Shown one piece after another: positions 51,671 through 63,330 of a DNA stretch of 64,000 nucleotides. Position 1 is the stretch's first letter, and each line of letters starts with the position of its first letter. Both the position numbers and the translations under genes were made by a program. The DNA is from Nyssa sinensis (taxonomy: Eukaryota > Streptophyta > Magnoliopsida > Cornales > Nyssaceae): positions 50,366,501 through 50,430,500 of the forward strand of contig CM018032.1 in assembly GCA_008638375.1 (NCBI GenBank), given 5' to 3'. A model generated the notes under the pieces. It had not been told where the DNA came from. It was given only the letters and a program-made list of their open reading frames with translations, and made no database searches.

Positions 51671-52528
51671 AAAAAGCAAAAACAGGAAGAAGAAAACAAA
51701 AAGAAGTTGCTATAAGTTGGAAGCAATCGAAATATTGAACTCACAATGGTTGTTTTATCAGCCCTGTATACATAAAATGTAAAAGAAAAACCAAGAAGCT
51801 TCTAGCATGAAGCTTCTGGCAACTTAAAAGGTTGCAACTGACAACCAACAGGAAAAATATTAAACTCTTCCACATCTATCTGGACTGTTCCACAATTACT
51901 ATATATAATCTATATACAGGGTACAACAAGAAAAGCCAATCAAACAACATCTATTCTTGAGACAAAGAAAAAAAGAGAGAAAATGTTGTTGTAGTAGGAG
52001 ACCACCATGGGTGGAGGAAGGAAAAGCTTCATGAAGTTAGGCTTTGGACTAAGGTATGTACCAAATTCCTCTCTTTTATTCGGTAGATAATGAGGAACCA
52101 ACACTCTGTAGGGAAAACTGGAAGAAAAACCTAAGATAACTGCCTCTGTACTGAGACAGCCGAAATCAAGAAAAATATAAAGATGAACTAAACGTAATTT
52201 GGCAAATAGAAACAGATAGGACACCATGATAGGATTCTACCGCACTTTTAGTTAGCAAAAATGGTCAAAAAATGACCATGATATGATAAAAAAACCAAAA
52301 CTTGTCTCCTACAGAAAAACTGAAAATGAGTGATGAAAGCTATACCGTTTAAGGTTTAAAACTGTCCAAAATTGAAGCTTAAAGGTTTAGAAACGAATTG
52401 GTGTAAAAACAGAGAAAATCAGACGTAAAAACTACAAGAAAAGTGAAGAAACTGCATGCAGTCTCTGGCACCGGCGCCGGAGATGACGTCGCAACAGTAA
52501 CCAGAAAATTGTGAGGAGACACGTCTAT

Positions 52529-53228
52529 GCGTCAAATTCTGGGTCGGGTCAGTTCAGGACCTGACCGAGCGCAAATGAGTTTAGTCCAACGACGTCGTTT
52601 AAGAGTTTAATTTTAAGTTGAATCCCCTTGTTTGGTTATAGAAATAGAAAATCAGAAATTGAATAGAGGTTAGCCTAAAACCGGAACAAGGTGAATACCA
52701 GGAATATGTTATTCCGATTTTCTAGAAGAGCTCGAACTGGCTGGTTCATCAAGCTCTTGGTCCGGTCCAGGGTTTAGGTTATTAAACCCTTTGGTTCACT
52801 GATTAAAAATTTAATAAGAAAAACCAGAACTTTGCTTATTTACGAATTAACCCCAACAAGTTCTAAACATCCCATTCTGCGTCAAATTCTGGGTCGGGTC
52901 GGTTCAGGACCTGACCGAGCGCAAATGAGTTTAGTCCAACGACGTCGTTTAAGAGTTTAATTTTAAGTTGAATCCCCTTGTTTGGTTACAGAAATAGAAA
53001 ATCAGAAATTGAATAGAGGTTAGCCTAAAATCGGAACAAGGTGAATACCAGGAATATGTTATTCCGGTTTTCTAGAAGAGCTCGAACTGGCTGGTTCATC
53101 AAGCTCTTGATCCGGTCCAGGGTTTAGGTTGTTAAACCCTTTGGTTCACTGATTAAAAATTTAATAAGAAAAACCAGAACTTTGCTTATTTACGAATTGA
53201 CCCCAACAAGTTCTGAATATCCCATTCT
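52529..53228 (+). repeat. 350-bp tandem duplication
   Basis: Copies 52529-52878 and 52879-53228 begin 'gcgtcaaattctgggtcggg' and are the same length, differing at about nine sites, most of them transitions. Only two units are present. Confidence 0.93.
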
Positions 53229-54889
53229 GGCCCAACCTTTGAGAAATTAATGCAAATAAGCCCCTGGAAAATAATTTAATAATTAATTAATTATTTTATA
53301 AATAAGGTAAAATGAAAATTTTACCCCTAAGCCATAAATAAAGCAAATAAAGTCCAAACTGAGATTTGAAAAAGGCTATATTAACAGTTTTGAACGTTTC
53401 GGACACAATGAAAATATCATATTGAACATCCGGGGACTCCGGAGTGATCCCACCATAAGATGAAAAATTACCAAAATGCCCTTAATACAGTACAAAGCCC
53501 AAATAAATTCCGAATTGGACGAAATTGATACCAATGGAAGCCCAAATAATTGTAAACTCATATATATGCTTAAAAATGATTTAGGGTCAGAATATCATAA
53601 AATGTGAAATGACCAAAATACTCTTGAGTACGAAAAATACAAAGTAAAGGCCGACTGAAGGCCAATCTGATAAAATTAACTGTCATAAATATAATTATGT
53701 AAAGTGAGGAGCTAAATAAGATTCCAAAACAGTCAAGGTATAAAATAAGAAATGACCAATGTGTCCCGATGATCAAAAGCAAATACCAAATGAAATCCAG
53801 AAGACTTAGAACTTTATATATAAGATATATGAAATATTCAGAGGACCACGATAGGGTCCGGGCAAGAATGACAAAATTACCATTTTGCCCCTCAGGTTAA
53901 ATAAATGCATAATTGATAACTGACTGGAGTCCAAATGACTTAGGTTATAATCCTGACAACTACTAAGTCTACTTAATGAACTTAAGAGCATAAGTTGAAA
54001 CCCAATGAGTGGATAATAGGCCAATGGGCCTAATTAAGCCATTTAATAGATTTTTAAGATGATAGATAAGTTATGAATAGATGAATTATGATCTGTCTGT
54101 GATTAATGATGATTATTCAGGATATGCAACGATGTGGCTGAAGTATCTAGAGACTATCAGAATATCTATACATGGAGATAAGCATAACAATTGTAAGTAA
54201 TACCCGATCTCTGCATATAATACATTCCCAACCATGTCACAGTTCTTCTATATGCATTTGTACTCTTTATTATCATATCAGATCCTTTATGATTCCACTA
54301 TGTGATATTGCTTCTCAGTGGAATAGCTTAGCTATGATGTTGTATCTTGCTCTTGATTTTCATATCTATTGATGATGTTATATCCTAATCATGAGATTCC
54401 GTACATTTGTGCAAAGGACCATTCTGTACACTTGTACGTAGGGCCAGATGTTGTTGTTCTCGGCAACCCAATAACATAGCCATAAAAAGCTATAGTTATA
54501 TTATGTTGCCTTGAACCTAGTTATGCTCCACATTCTTCTTCGTGGAGAGTAGCATGATCTTGATATTTTATCAGTGCCGGATTTGTGCTCAGTCACAAAC
54601 TCTATCTGGATGCATAGTATTGACTCGAGTATGAGGTCCTGTCCCGAGTATGGGGACCAGTTTTACATGATTGAGCTCAGTGCTTACGTACACATGGGTA
54701 AGCTGGGCCCCGTAGTTTATAGCATCCACCAGTTTTTGACATCACTATCTTTTTATTGAGATTCCTAATATGATCATGTTCTTGCATGAATGATCAGGCA
54801 GTTATTCAGCGTTATTTGAGTACGTACTTGACAACTTTTGTTTGTAGCATATGATATTATTATTTAGACTAGATGCTCTTTGATTATCA

Positions 54890-55040
54890 GCTATTTTCCT
54901 GATCATTTGGTATTCATTAACGAGCTATGATTGTTATTATTCCTGATCATTTGAGATTCATTGACGAGCTATGATTGCTACTATTATTCTTGTTCATTTG
55001 ATCTTCATTGATGAGCTATGATTGTTATATGATATTGATG
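54890..55040 (+). repeat. Short tandem repeats of about 60 bp
   Basis: The words 'cctgatcatttg' and 'attcattgacgagctatgatt' recur three times with variation (about 54898, 54942 and 54992). Confidence 0.6.
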
Positions 55041-55501
55041 GGCTATCATATCTTTGTTATTGAGTTCTTTTCAACTCTTGTACACATGACAGAGTAGGGG
55101 ACTTACTTACTGAGCTTAGTTTAGCTCACTCCTATTTATATGATGATTTTAAGGACTGACACGGACAGCAGACCATAGGAGGCTGCGACTAGATTGGACA
55201 TTTTTGACAAGTAAAGGTAATAGTAGTACAATCTTGTAGCACTCCCGTGTATTCACATCTTGGGGATGAGGTGATAACTTAAAAATTTTACATACTATAC
55301 TTTTATATTAGCAAACTGATATGAACATGTAACCATTTTTATTTATTTTCTTCCGCTATGTTTAAATATGATGATGATATGGTTACATGTTAGTTGCACT
55401 GATGATAGTGTAACAGGATGAATAGGTCCGGTTCGGCGAAAGGGTCGAGTCAAATGGTTGCGGTCCGCTAATCTATAGAGGGTGGATTACGGGTCGTGAC
55501 A

Positions 55502-56018
55502 CTTTAGGTGGCTAAAGCCTTGGATTTGTTTGATTTATTTAAGAGGTTGTTGTAATTGGTATCATTGTCCTGCTTTGATAATGCACGGTAGGACGGAATG
55601 GTGACATACCTCTCCCTAAAGCTATTGAGGCTTGTGGGTCAGCCCTTTTCTGGATAGTAACATGGGGGCGCACCATTTGTGTGTTAAGTAGTTCCTCGTT
55701 CTGAGGTCCTCCGCTTGTGGTAGTAATGGTGGCAGGAGGCTAAGTTCCTCCGTAACTGGAAGAGAATGATTGTTTCATTGGTTTTGGGCCAACGAGGCTA
55801 GACCCTGTGACATAGTTGTGAGTTGCTCCTGCATCTGGTCGAACTGTCATTCTATTCGATCAAGTTGCTCTTGTGAACGAGTGGGTGCTTGTCCTATTCC
55901 CTTTCTAGTAAGGGGTTGGTTTAAAGGATTGTGAGGATTCCTTCTACGATGTAGATTTGGAGCCACTTATATTTTATGAAAACGAACTTGGCTTCTAATG
56001 TAAGATAGTGAAAATGAT
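55502..56018 (-). pseudogene. Gypsy leader and Gag N-terminal remnant
   Basis: Read leftward from the primer site: 'QEQLDRIE', 'QMQEQLTTMSQGLASLAQN' and further decayed text up to the joint at 55502. It belongs to the same element as 48401-51050. Confidence 0.6.
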
Positions 56019-56045
56019 CGCCAGTTCCCACAAACGACACCAAAT
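56019..56045 (-). other. Gypsy primer-binding region
   Basis: Minus strand TTTGGTGTCGTTTGTGGGAA, next to the LTR end, similar to the TGGCGCC/TTTGGTGCC type primer regions of Tat-lineage elements. Confidence 0.6.
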
Positions 56046-56507
56046 TGATGTTGCACTTTTCTAGTCTAAAGGCTTCTTCTCTCAAATTTCCTGTTAAGAA
56101 CTCATGGTCAGAGGGCTACCGGGAAGACTCTAGTGGTAGCCGTTCCAATAATAAAGTTAGTGAAGAAATAAAGACTATGATTCAAAAGAAGAATTGAAAG
56201 CGTATCTTATGACCTTATTTATAGGCTATAAACCTCATAAATTGAGTAGAATTATAAGTCATGAAAGTAGGGATTTGAAGATATCCATAGATAGTAGTTT
56301 ACATATAGAACTACGTTTTCTTATTTTGAAGTTAGTAGCCCATAGAAGGCGGCGACCTAGTCGGAACCCTTGAGTTTGTGTTCTACACGATAGCAGGTTG
56401 GATGGGTAGTCGCCCATATGGTCTGTTCACTGAACAACCTTTTAGGACACGTATCATGTTTTGAGTACTTTTGATCAAATTATGGTATATTAGATACTAC
56501 AACATTA
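56046..56507 (-). repeat. 5' LTR of the gypsy element (about 462 bp)
   Basis: Ends TGATGTTG and CAACATTA form an inverted repeat with one mismatch. The inner edge adjoins the primer region. No second LTR is seen because the element's other end is lost. Confidence 0.55.
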
Positions 56508-56639
56508 ACTTTGAAAAAAGATACTTCATGTGCTTTCTCTACATAATTTGAATATATAAAATATTCGAGATATGATGGAGTTAGTAATATATGCATGGAG
56601 AATGAAATGGATTACAAATTTTAATTTATAGGGAATGTC

Positions 56640-57930
56640 ATATCTATAATATATTCATTGCTTTTCTCATCGATTCCATTTAGCATTGATTGTAGCATCT
56701 AGAGAGATTATTCTCATTCAACAATTTTTTTTTTCTTTCTAATTTGATGCTTAGTATCAATATTGTTGGTTCCTCCCACAAACATCATGATCAATTGAGA
56801 GCTTCTCAAGTGGTTGAAATTATAAAAAAATGCTTGCCCTTAATGAGCTTGAGATTGGAAAAGGACTAAATCAAATTAACACAATAAAAAGAGCTGGAGA
56901 TACTCGATGGGATTCTCACTTGAGCTCTTTTATCAACCTAATAAATATGTTTGATGTAACTTGTTCAATCGTAAAAGACATTTTTACTAAAGAAACCACT
57001 TACTCTCAACATAGAGATGCAAGTATAGATCCATATGCAACTTATAATATGATTATATATTTTGAATTTATATTCATCTTACATCTTATGGTAGAGATTA
57101 TGGAAATCACCAATGATCTTTGTCAAGCCTTACAATGTAAATTTCAAGATGTATTGAATTCATTGCATTTGGTATCAACCACAAAATTTTTAATTCAAAA
57201 GTTAAGATATGATGGGTGGGGGCCTCTGTTTGATAAGGTTAAATCATTTGTTGAAAAAACATGGGAAAGATATCCCTGATATAAGTGCTCAATATACTAT
57301 AGGTTAAGGTCGGTTTTGTCAATGAGAAGATTACAATGGAGCATCATTTTCAAGTTGACTTATTCACAACTATAATAGACTCACAATTGCAAAAACTAAA
57401 CAATAGATTTAGCGATGAAACTATGGAGTTGCTCATTTTTAGATCATATTTGAATCCTAGAGATGCTAGTAGATCATTCCAAATTGATGATATTTGTAGT
57501 CTTGTAAATTAGTTTTATTTTAAGGACTTCATAAAGTAAGAAAAGTTGCATTTGAAATTTCAATTAGAATCTTATAAGCTTGATATTTGCAAACATCCTG
57601 AGTTGCAAAGGATATTGACAATCTTTGAATTATGCCAAGAGTTAGTAAAAACAAGAAAGTTTACAATTTATCATCTTGTTGATAGATTGATTCGACTTGT
57701 GTTGGCTCTTTTTGTTTCTACAACAACAACTAAGCATGCATTTTAGGCCATGAGTCTTATTAAGACCAAATTCCATAAAAAACGGAAGATGATTTTCCTG
57801 CAAATTTTTTGATTGCATACATTGAGAAGGAAATTGCTCAAAAGTTCGACACAAATTCGATTATAGATGATTTCTATTGTATGAAAGAGCGTCATGCACA
57901 ACTTAAGATTGCCTAACTTTGGTAGATAGA
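56640..57930 (+). pseudogene. hAT transposase-like pseudogene (TTF-type/ZMYM1-like)
   Basis: Blocks in order: CFSHRFHLALIVASRE (about 56655), NIVGSSHKHHDQLRASQVVE (about 56762), the 149-codon open block 56830-57279 (LNELEIGKGLNQINTIKRAG, DTRWDSHLSSF, FEFIFILHLMVEIMEITNDL, KFLIQKLRYDGWGPL), then a stop, EHHFQVDLFTTIIDSQLQKL (about 57340), and a C-terminal dimerization-like region (57546-57746: LTIFELCQELVKTRKFTIYH, VSTTTTKHAF) and AMSLIKTKFHKK. The usual active form has VSTATTERAF. Stops and frameshifts make it inactive. No terminal repeats found. Confidence 0.82.
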
Positions 57931-59160
57931 TGGGGTGAATGTGGTTTGTTTTTTTTTTTTTGCAAAATGTAAATCTATATGAAATAGATGCTAATATGAT
58001 TTTTATTTTGATATATCTTTTTGCTGATTCCTAATGTCAATATTAACCAACTAGAATTATAGTTTTAATGAAACTTTCTTAGTTTTTATTCTCGTGGAAT
58101 TGATGTTCTAGTATTAACCTTTTTTTTTTTACAATACTTGTAGAACTTTCTTATCCTACTTTTTTTCTTATATGTATTCTATGACCTCTTCAATCTTAAT
58201 TTTTGGACCCACCACTGATTTTGAGGCAAGAGACTTGTTCACGAGATTAGTATTTACGAATTCAAACTTCTTTTTTTTTGATAATTAGGTGTTCGAGCCA
58301 GTTTGCGCACATCTCAACTGGTCTCGAGACTTTCTTTGAAAGCTTCCCGATTGGATTAATATTTTGCCTCTCCTTACTCACTTAACTATCTTCCCTTCCC
58401 TTTATGTTAAAATAATAATCTCCCCATCTCTTGTTTTATAACTTTCCAACTAAGTACAATCTTAATTATTTCTACGTCTCATTACTTAAGTCTTGTGGGT
58501 ACTATCCTCGTGTAGTTTTGTGTTATCGGTATAACTTCATTTTCCAATGTAACATATCTTTGCTTGGAAATAACATTCAAAATTATCTTGTTTTTTTTTT
58601 TTTTTTTAAAGAAAATGTAACTAAGAAATTGTCCGCATATGCAAACACATAGAAATAAAACGTGATTGTAATGATTAAAAATCCAATTCTTAAAAAAATT
58701 AACGTATAAAAGATGCTTTCACATATTTGCATGGGTCTCTCAAGAGTATTGTCTTTTGTTTTTTTTTTTTTTTTTTAAATTTATATATAAATAAGTATCT
58801 AATCTCATAGATTAAGAATGACCTACAAAGCCATTAATCTCATTAATTCAAATATTAACATTGTTTAATTTATTTTTAAAAACATTATAATTTGAATTAC
58901 ATTTACTTTGTTTTATAGTATTTGCAACATAAATATTGTTTCTATCTTATTATTATTATTATTTACAATTGATTTAGAATCAATTGATGTGGTTAGCTAA
59001 AATTTTTCATATATTTTAAACTTAAAAGGTAAACTCAATTAATTTTAACTATTTGGGTTTAATTTCATAAATTTTATTTTGTCATTTCTATCCTTGATGA
59101 AAAGTAGAATATAAATTCAAATGAAACTAAAAAAAATTGCAAAAGATTAATTACATCACA
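57931..59160. other. AT-rich spacer upstream of the NERD1-like gene
   Basis: Several T-runs of 10 or more bases and no gene. Contains the 'ttgatttagaatcaattgatg' inverted word at about 58970. It probably includes the distal promoter. Confidence 0.5.
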
Positions 59161-59342
59161 ATGGGCTGGGCCGGGCCGGGTTTACCCTTTCTATTGATAA
59201 TCTCCCAAACACCCGGTGATCGAAGCGCTGCCCGCTTACGTTTCTCTCCTCTCTAGTCTAGAAGCTGAAGACTACTATCTGCTCTGACTGTGTGATCGAT
59301 CGATCGATCAATCAACAAGGAAGTGGACGACTACGACACAAG
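59161..59342 (+). promoter_or_regulatory. NERD1-like promoter / 5' UTR with site II motifs
   Basis: TGGGCT (59162-59167) and TGGGCC (59167-59172) are overlapping site II elements, followed by GGGCCGGG. These are bound by TCP factors and are typical of housekeeping plant promoters. A CT-rich tract follows, then a (GATC)4 repeat at 59294-59309 and the ATG at 59343. No TATA box is evident. The start of transcription is not fixed. Confidence 0.6.
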
Positions 59343-59405
59343 ATGAGGAAGCGCGATTTAGCTATTCTGATGCTTTCGGCTGTCGCAATTTTCTTCTCTC
59401 TTCAG
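59343..59405 (+). CDS. NERD1: NERD1-like exon 1
   Basis: 21 codons from the ATG, encoding the hydrophobic N-terminus. The ATG is chosen because it matches the known family start (MRKRDLAIL). Donor GTCTGT. Confidence 0.9.
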
Positions 59406-61186
59406 GTCTGTATAATTCTCTTCACGCTGTAGGAGTATATCATATTGTACTGATAAACTTCAATGCTATATCGCCAAAACATTAGATAAACCTCCGAAAC
59501 CCTAAACATTTTGAGCTATTTATATTCGAATTCCATGAGTTTGCTTTCCTATCGGCTGTCTTTCTTTTTATTTGCGGGGTTCGAAGTCAATTGAAGTTTT
59601 TTTTTTCCAGTAATTATTACTACATGAGCCTGATTGGGCTGTTTATGTATATTCGTGTGTATGTGCACGCACATGCATAATTCCAGCACGAAGGTGATTT
59701 TTCGTTCAGGGAGGCTTGGTTTCATCTTTCTGAAGAATACCCAATTAAATATGAGGCCGAGCGTCTCCCGCCTCCCATCGTTGCTGATCTTAACGGAGAT
59801 GGAAAGAGAGAGATTCTCGTGGCAACTCATGACGCCAAAATTCAGGTGATGAGTTCATAGTAATTTTCATAATGAGCTCGTCGATTTTGTGTTATTATGA
59901 TTTAAGTTTTCTGGATTTGTTTTCCGTGCCTATTCTAAATAATTATATACTTAAATTTGTCTCATATGTTCTTTTTGCTCGGTTATTTTAGTGGATAACT
60001 GTTGCAACACAAGGTGTGCTATTGATGAGAAAACATAAAACTAGCATCCCGTGGTCATCTACCTCTTTTAACTCATTCATATGTAATAAACTACCACTTT
60101 CTTAAACAAAGCGCTATATTTTCTTGAGAATTAAAATCCTTAACAAGCTATATAGTTGTTTGGATACATAAATGGATGCTCAACATAGTGATATAGAATA
60201 TGGCAAGCATACTTGCATTATATTTTATTTTCATACTTTGATAAACAGAAAAATTCTTTTGTAGTGTGTTTCATTCTTATTTCTTAGATAATCTATGTAA
60301 TTTTTTTATAATTGCTTCAATACTTGTCATAGTTTCTAGTAAAAATTATGGGCGGTGATCGCGTCATGGTTTGGGTACTTGACTGTATGGGTCAACTTAA
60401 ACATAACATGATTAATTAATTGTGTCAAAATTTTTAACCATAACATGACCTGTATCTTATACGAATGACCAACTGATAAAAATAAATTCTTATACGAGTG
60501 ACAAGACCTTTGTTACCTGTTTAATAAATGAGTCTAATACTTGAGTTCAATTTACTCTGTTTTTCTTCAGCTTCACGAGGTGTGATTTCATAATTTTTTT
60601 CCATGTCTCATAGATGATTGTTGCTAGGAACATTCTTACCATATAGGATCACTATTACCTATCATCTTCCTTCCTCATGTTGAGATCTAGGTTTTGGAGC
60701 CCCATGCTAGCCGTGTGGATGAGGGATTCAGTGAAGCACGTGTCCTTGCAGAGGTGACCCTGTTGCCTGACAAGATCCGCATTGCATCTGGGAGACGTGC
60801 TGTAGCCATGGCTGCCGGAGTCATTGATCGAACTTATAAACGTGGGCAATTAGAGAAGCAGGTCATCGTTGTTGTTACATCAGGTTGGTCTGTAATGTGT
60901 TTTGATCACAACCTCAAAAAACTATGGGAGACAAATCTGCAGGTCTGTATGGGAGCCCTTCATTTTATTTTCTTTTATATTGCATAAAATGTTATGTCTG
61001 GTAATTTATCTTATAAATGACTTATGTATCTGTTAGTGATCACAACCTTCTTGTGGTTTTTGACAGGAGGATTTTCCACATAATGCACACCATAGGGAGA
61101 TAGCTATCTCAATACGTAATTATACCCTAAAGCATGGAGATACTGGATTGGTAATTGTTGGTGGAAGGATGGAAATGCAGTCGCAT
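59343..61186 (+). CDS. NERD1: NERD1-like FG-GAP repeat membrane protein, first four exons (partial)
   Basis: Exons 59343-59405, 59687-59845, 60691-60942 and 61067-61186, all GT-AG and in phase (198 codons). N-terminus MRKRDLAILMLSAVAIFFSL is a signal/anchor-like hydrophobic stretch; an FG-GAP-type calcium loop follows (VADLNGDGKREILVATHD, residues about 53-70), then VLEPHASRVDEGFSEARVLA, TSGWSVMCFDHNLKKLWETN and VIVGGRMEMQSH. It matches the plant FG-GAP protein family that includes Arabidopsis At3g51050. From memory that gene is NERD1, a Golgi-associated transmembrane protein that interacts genetically with the exocyst in root cell growth. The remainder (usually about 500 more residues with a C-terminal membrane segment) is outside the window. 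Confidence 0.9.
59497..59506 (+). promoter_or_regulatory. Telo-box in intron 1
   Basis: AAACCCTAAA, a motif found near starts of plant housekeeping genes and often paired with site II elements, as here. Confidence 0.6.
59687..59845 (+). CDS. NERD1: NERD1-like exon 2 (FG-GAP loop)
   Basis: 53 codons, HEGDFSFREAWFHLSEEYPI through DLNGDGKRE to DAKIQ. Donor GTGATG. Confidence 0.92.
60691..60942 (+). CDS. NERD1: NERD1-like exon 3
   Basis: 84 codons, VLEPHASRVDEGFSE through RIASGRRAVAMAAGVIDR to LWETNLQ. Acceptor CTAG, donor GTCTGT. Confidence 0.92.
61067..61186 (+). CDS. NERD1: NERD1-like exon 4
   Basis: 40 codons, EDFPHNAHHREIAISIRNYT to RMEMQSH. Donor GTATGT. I could not find the following exon before base 64000, so this intron exceeds 2.8 kb. 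Confidence 0.92.
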
Positions 61187-61344
61187 GTATGTTTCTCATG
61201 TTTTCTTGGTCTTTGATATTTGATGTATCACTGACTGAAAATTCACCAGTTAATTACTAATTTTTTCTATAAATCATGTATGTTTCTTTATGATCTAATC
61301 TATCATTACAATGAAGAGAGGACAAATTTTTTTTAAAAAAGGGC

Positions 61345-61670
61345 TAAGAAGCACATGCACTTCTATAAAAGTGTTGTGTTGGTGTTGGATACTTGTCGAA
61401 CATTGACACTGTACAATCGCTCCTAGATACGTATTCAACATCTGGTGTATGTTTCCATAATTCAAAAATAAATTTCATTATTTTAGACATTTGGGCAACT
61501 TATGTAATACTCCTTAATAGTAGTCACGTTTGTTATTCTTGGAAATATTATAAACACCACAATGTGTCCTACCTTTTATTTTATAAAGAAAATTTAACAT
61601 TGTACACATGGTTATCACAAGGTAAACATGAAATAGACACTTCTATAGTATTTGCGAACACAAATATATA
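61345..61670. repeat. Possible degenerate relative of the hAT MITE family
   Basis: Begins CTAAGAAGCAC followed by 'tgttggatacttgtcgaacattgacac', similar to the left end of the MITEs at 4733 and 16373. The right end is not clear. Confidence 0.35.
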
Positions 61671-61779
61671 ATAAGAAAGTAGTAGTTGCATATGCAATAC
61701 AATTATCTTTATGATATTAAGAAACTAGTAGTTGCATACAAAACACAATTATCTTTATGATATTTTTCGAGATAAATAT

Positions 61780-63330
61780 ATTTTTTGATAAGTAGTAATT
61801 TCATTAAAGGCACCAAGGGGGTTCACCCATGGTTTTAAATTGCAGTATTGGGATATGTAATAGTCGCGATAGAGGTGTAACGATATCAGGAATATCAGTC
61901 GATACATAATGGGAATCATGAGTCGCACCCGTGAATTTTTTGTAATCACTAGAAATTCCCTTAAAAATGACTGATATGCATGTTTTTTACTACAATTTAT
62001 TACTTTATAATATTTTTAATTATCTTTATTTATTTTTATAGCTCCTTTGAAAAAATTACTTATTGTATAGGACTTTATATTGATTTTATATCAAAATAAA
62101 AAGAAAGTACAATCTATTATGACCGACTATGACAAGTAATATAAGTAATTTCAACAAATATAAAAAAATAAAAGAATACACTATAAGTAAATATTAATTG
62201 TTAACTAATGGACTTAAAGCCAAATAAAAACATAATTTAGCAAAAATAACAAAAAATATAAATGTGATGAATCATATTACAATACCTGAGTTTTCTACCA
62301 CCCAATAAAAATTCAAGATACCTTTATATGATTTTAGAACAAAAATATTAATAAAAAAACAAAAGTAGCAAATAAATAATTTTTTACAATTAGATTTTTT
62401 TTTGGTGGATGTAGCCTAGTGATCTTGTCAAACTAAGATTTATTCATTTTTAAGCAATATCTACTAAATCTAATAAGATAAAATTTTAATTTTAAGTTTG
62501 TGATATTAAATATTTAGAAATAATTCTAGAACTTATTAAACAGTTTGACCATATCCACATTTTCAAATCTTGTGTTTGATAAATTTAAATCACTAGATCT
62601 ATGGCCAAAAATGAGTTTTTTAGCCTTTAGAATAGGGAAAAGGAGAAAAATGTACCATTATTGTTACGTGTCGGTTGATACCGTTACATATCGGTCCGTA
62701 ACAGCCGTTACGTAACGGTATCGGCCATTATGCCTGTGAATTTTCTACACACTGATATATCCTATGTAACGGAATTAGAAGATTCAAAATCCGTTATGTA
62801 ATGGCCGATATTTAATACCATGGGTCACCTATGGACAAAAAGACTATACGAAGCATACTATATTTCCATACTCATGGACTGTGAAAAAGAGGATAATGAA
62901 TCTATCGACAAAGAAGAATCCCCCGAAGTCCAAAAATGAAGGGAATTCAACACTAAAACTTTCACGACCCAAATAGGAGACTCCACACCTTCAAAAACTA
63001 TATTGTTTCTCTTCCTCTAGATAGTCTAGTAGATGCAAAGAGGGGTCATGCGCCAAATTTTTTCCATTCTCTCATAGAAAATTCTGCCTCTCCATGAATT
63101 GAGTAACTCCATATGAAACATGGCATTAAGCAAAAGATCACCAAAAGACCCAATAGAAGGGACCAAATAGACCAAGTGAACGAGCAGTGGATGAGAAGAT
63201 GATCAACCGTCTCCTCTCCACATTTGCAAAATTAGCACAAATTCACTGCCACTTGACTTCTCCTTCTAAGGTTGTCCATGTTCGAAATACCGAGATTCAT
63301 GTTGAAATATTTCCATGATGTGTACATGAA
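61780..63330 (-). pseudogene. LINE 3' end (zf-RVT) in a NERD1 intron, split by a MITE
   Basis: Read leftward: a zf-RVT-like block with 'FCKCGEETVDHLLIHCSF' (about 63235), 'WSIWSLLLGL' (about 63170), 'EWKKFGA' and 'SRGRETI', then after skipping 62821-61829 the terminal 'ggcaccaagggggttcaccc' motif and a T-run at about 61779. Short and full of stops. Confidence 0.7.
61829..62821. mobile_element. Mutator-like MITE, about 990 bp, in the LINE
   Basis: Ends ATGGTTTTAAAT and (inverted) ATGGTATTAAAT match at 11 of 12 bases. Flanks GGTTCACCC and GGGTCACCT match at 7 of 9. The right third has CGTTAC/GTAACG words, including a perfect palindrome CCGTTACGTAACGG at 62705-62718. The AT-rich core has no coding sequence. 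Confidence 0.6.

Larger units (their letters stand above)
51051..55501 (+). mobile_element. LTR-like insertion, about 4.45 kb, in the gypsy gag region
   Basis: Starts TGTGGGACTTCG and ends GGGTCGTGACA, the latter a common 3' end of large plant gypsy LTRs. It contains no protein-like block but has a (TA)n run, a 350-bp tandem duplication and repeated 'gatcatttg.tattcattgacgagctatgatt' units (54895-55030). It separates the two parts of the minus-strand gypsy gag. No target duplication was found, and another possible LTR start (TGTTGGCACCC) lies at about 51339, so the unit may be a 3' LTR with some internal sequence rather than a solo LTR. Confidence 0.45.

Noticed and set aside
51304..51744. 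146-codon minus-strand frame rich in Tyr and Ile
   Set aside because: Produced by TA microsatellites within the LTR-like block.
1..56507. Endogenous plant pararetrovirus
   Set aside because: All RT regions sit in LTR-retrotransposon or LINE order, with integrase or primer sites; no movement-protein or coat-protein block was seen.
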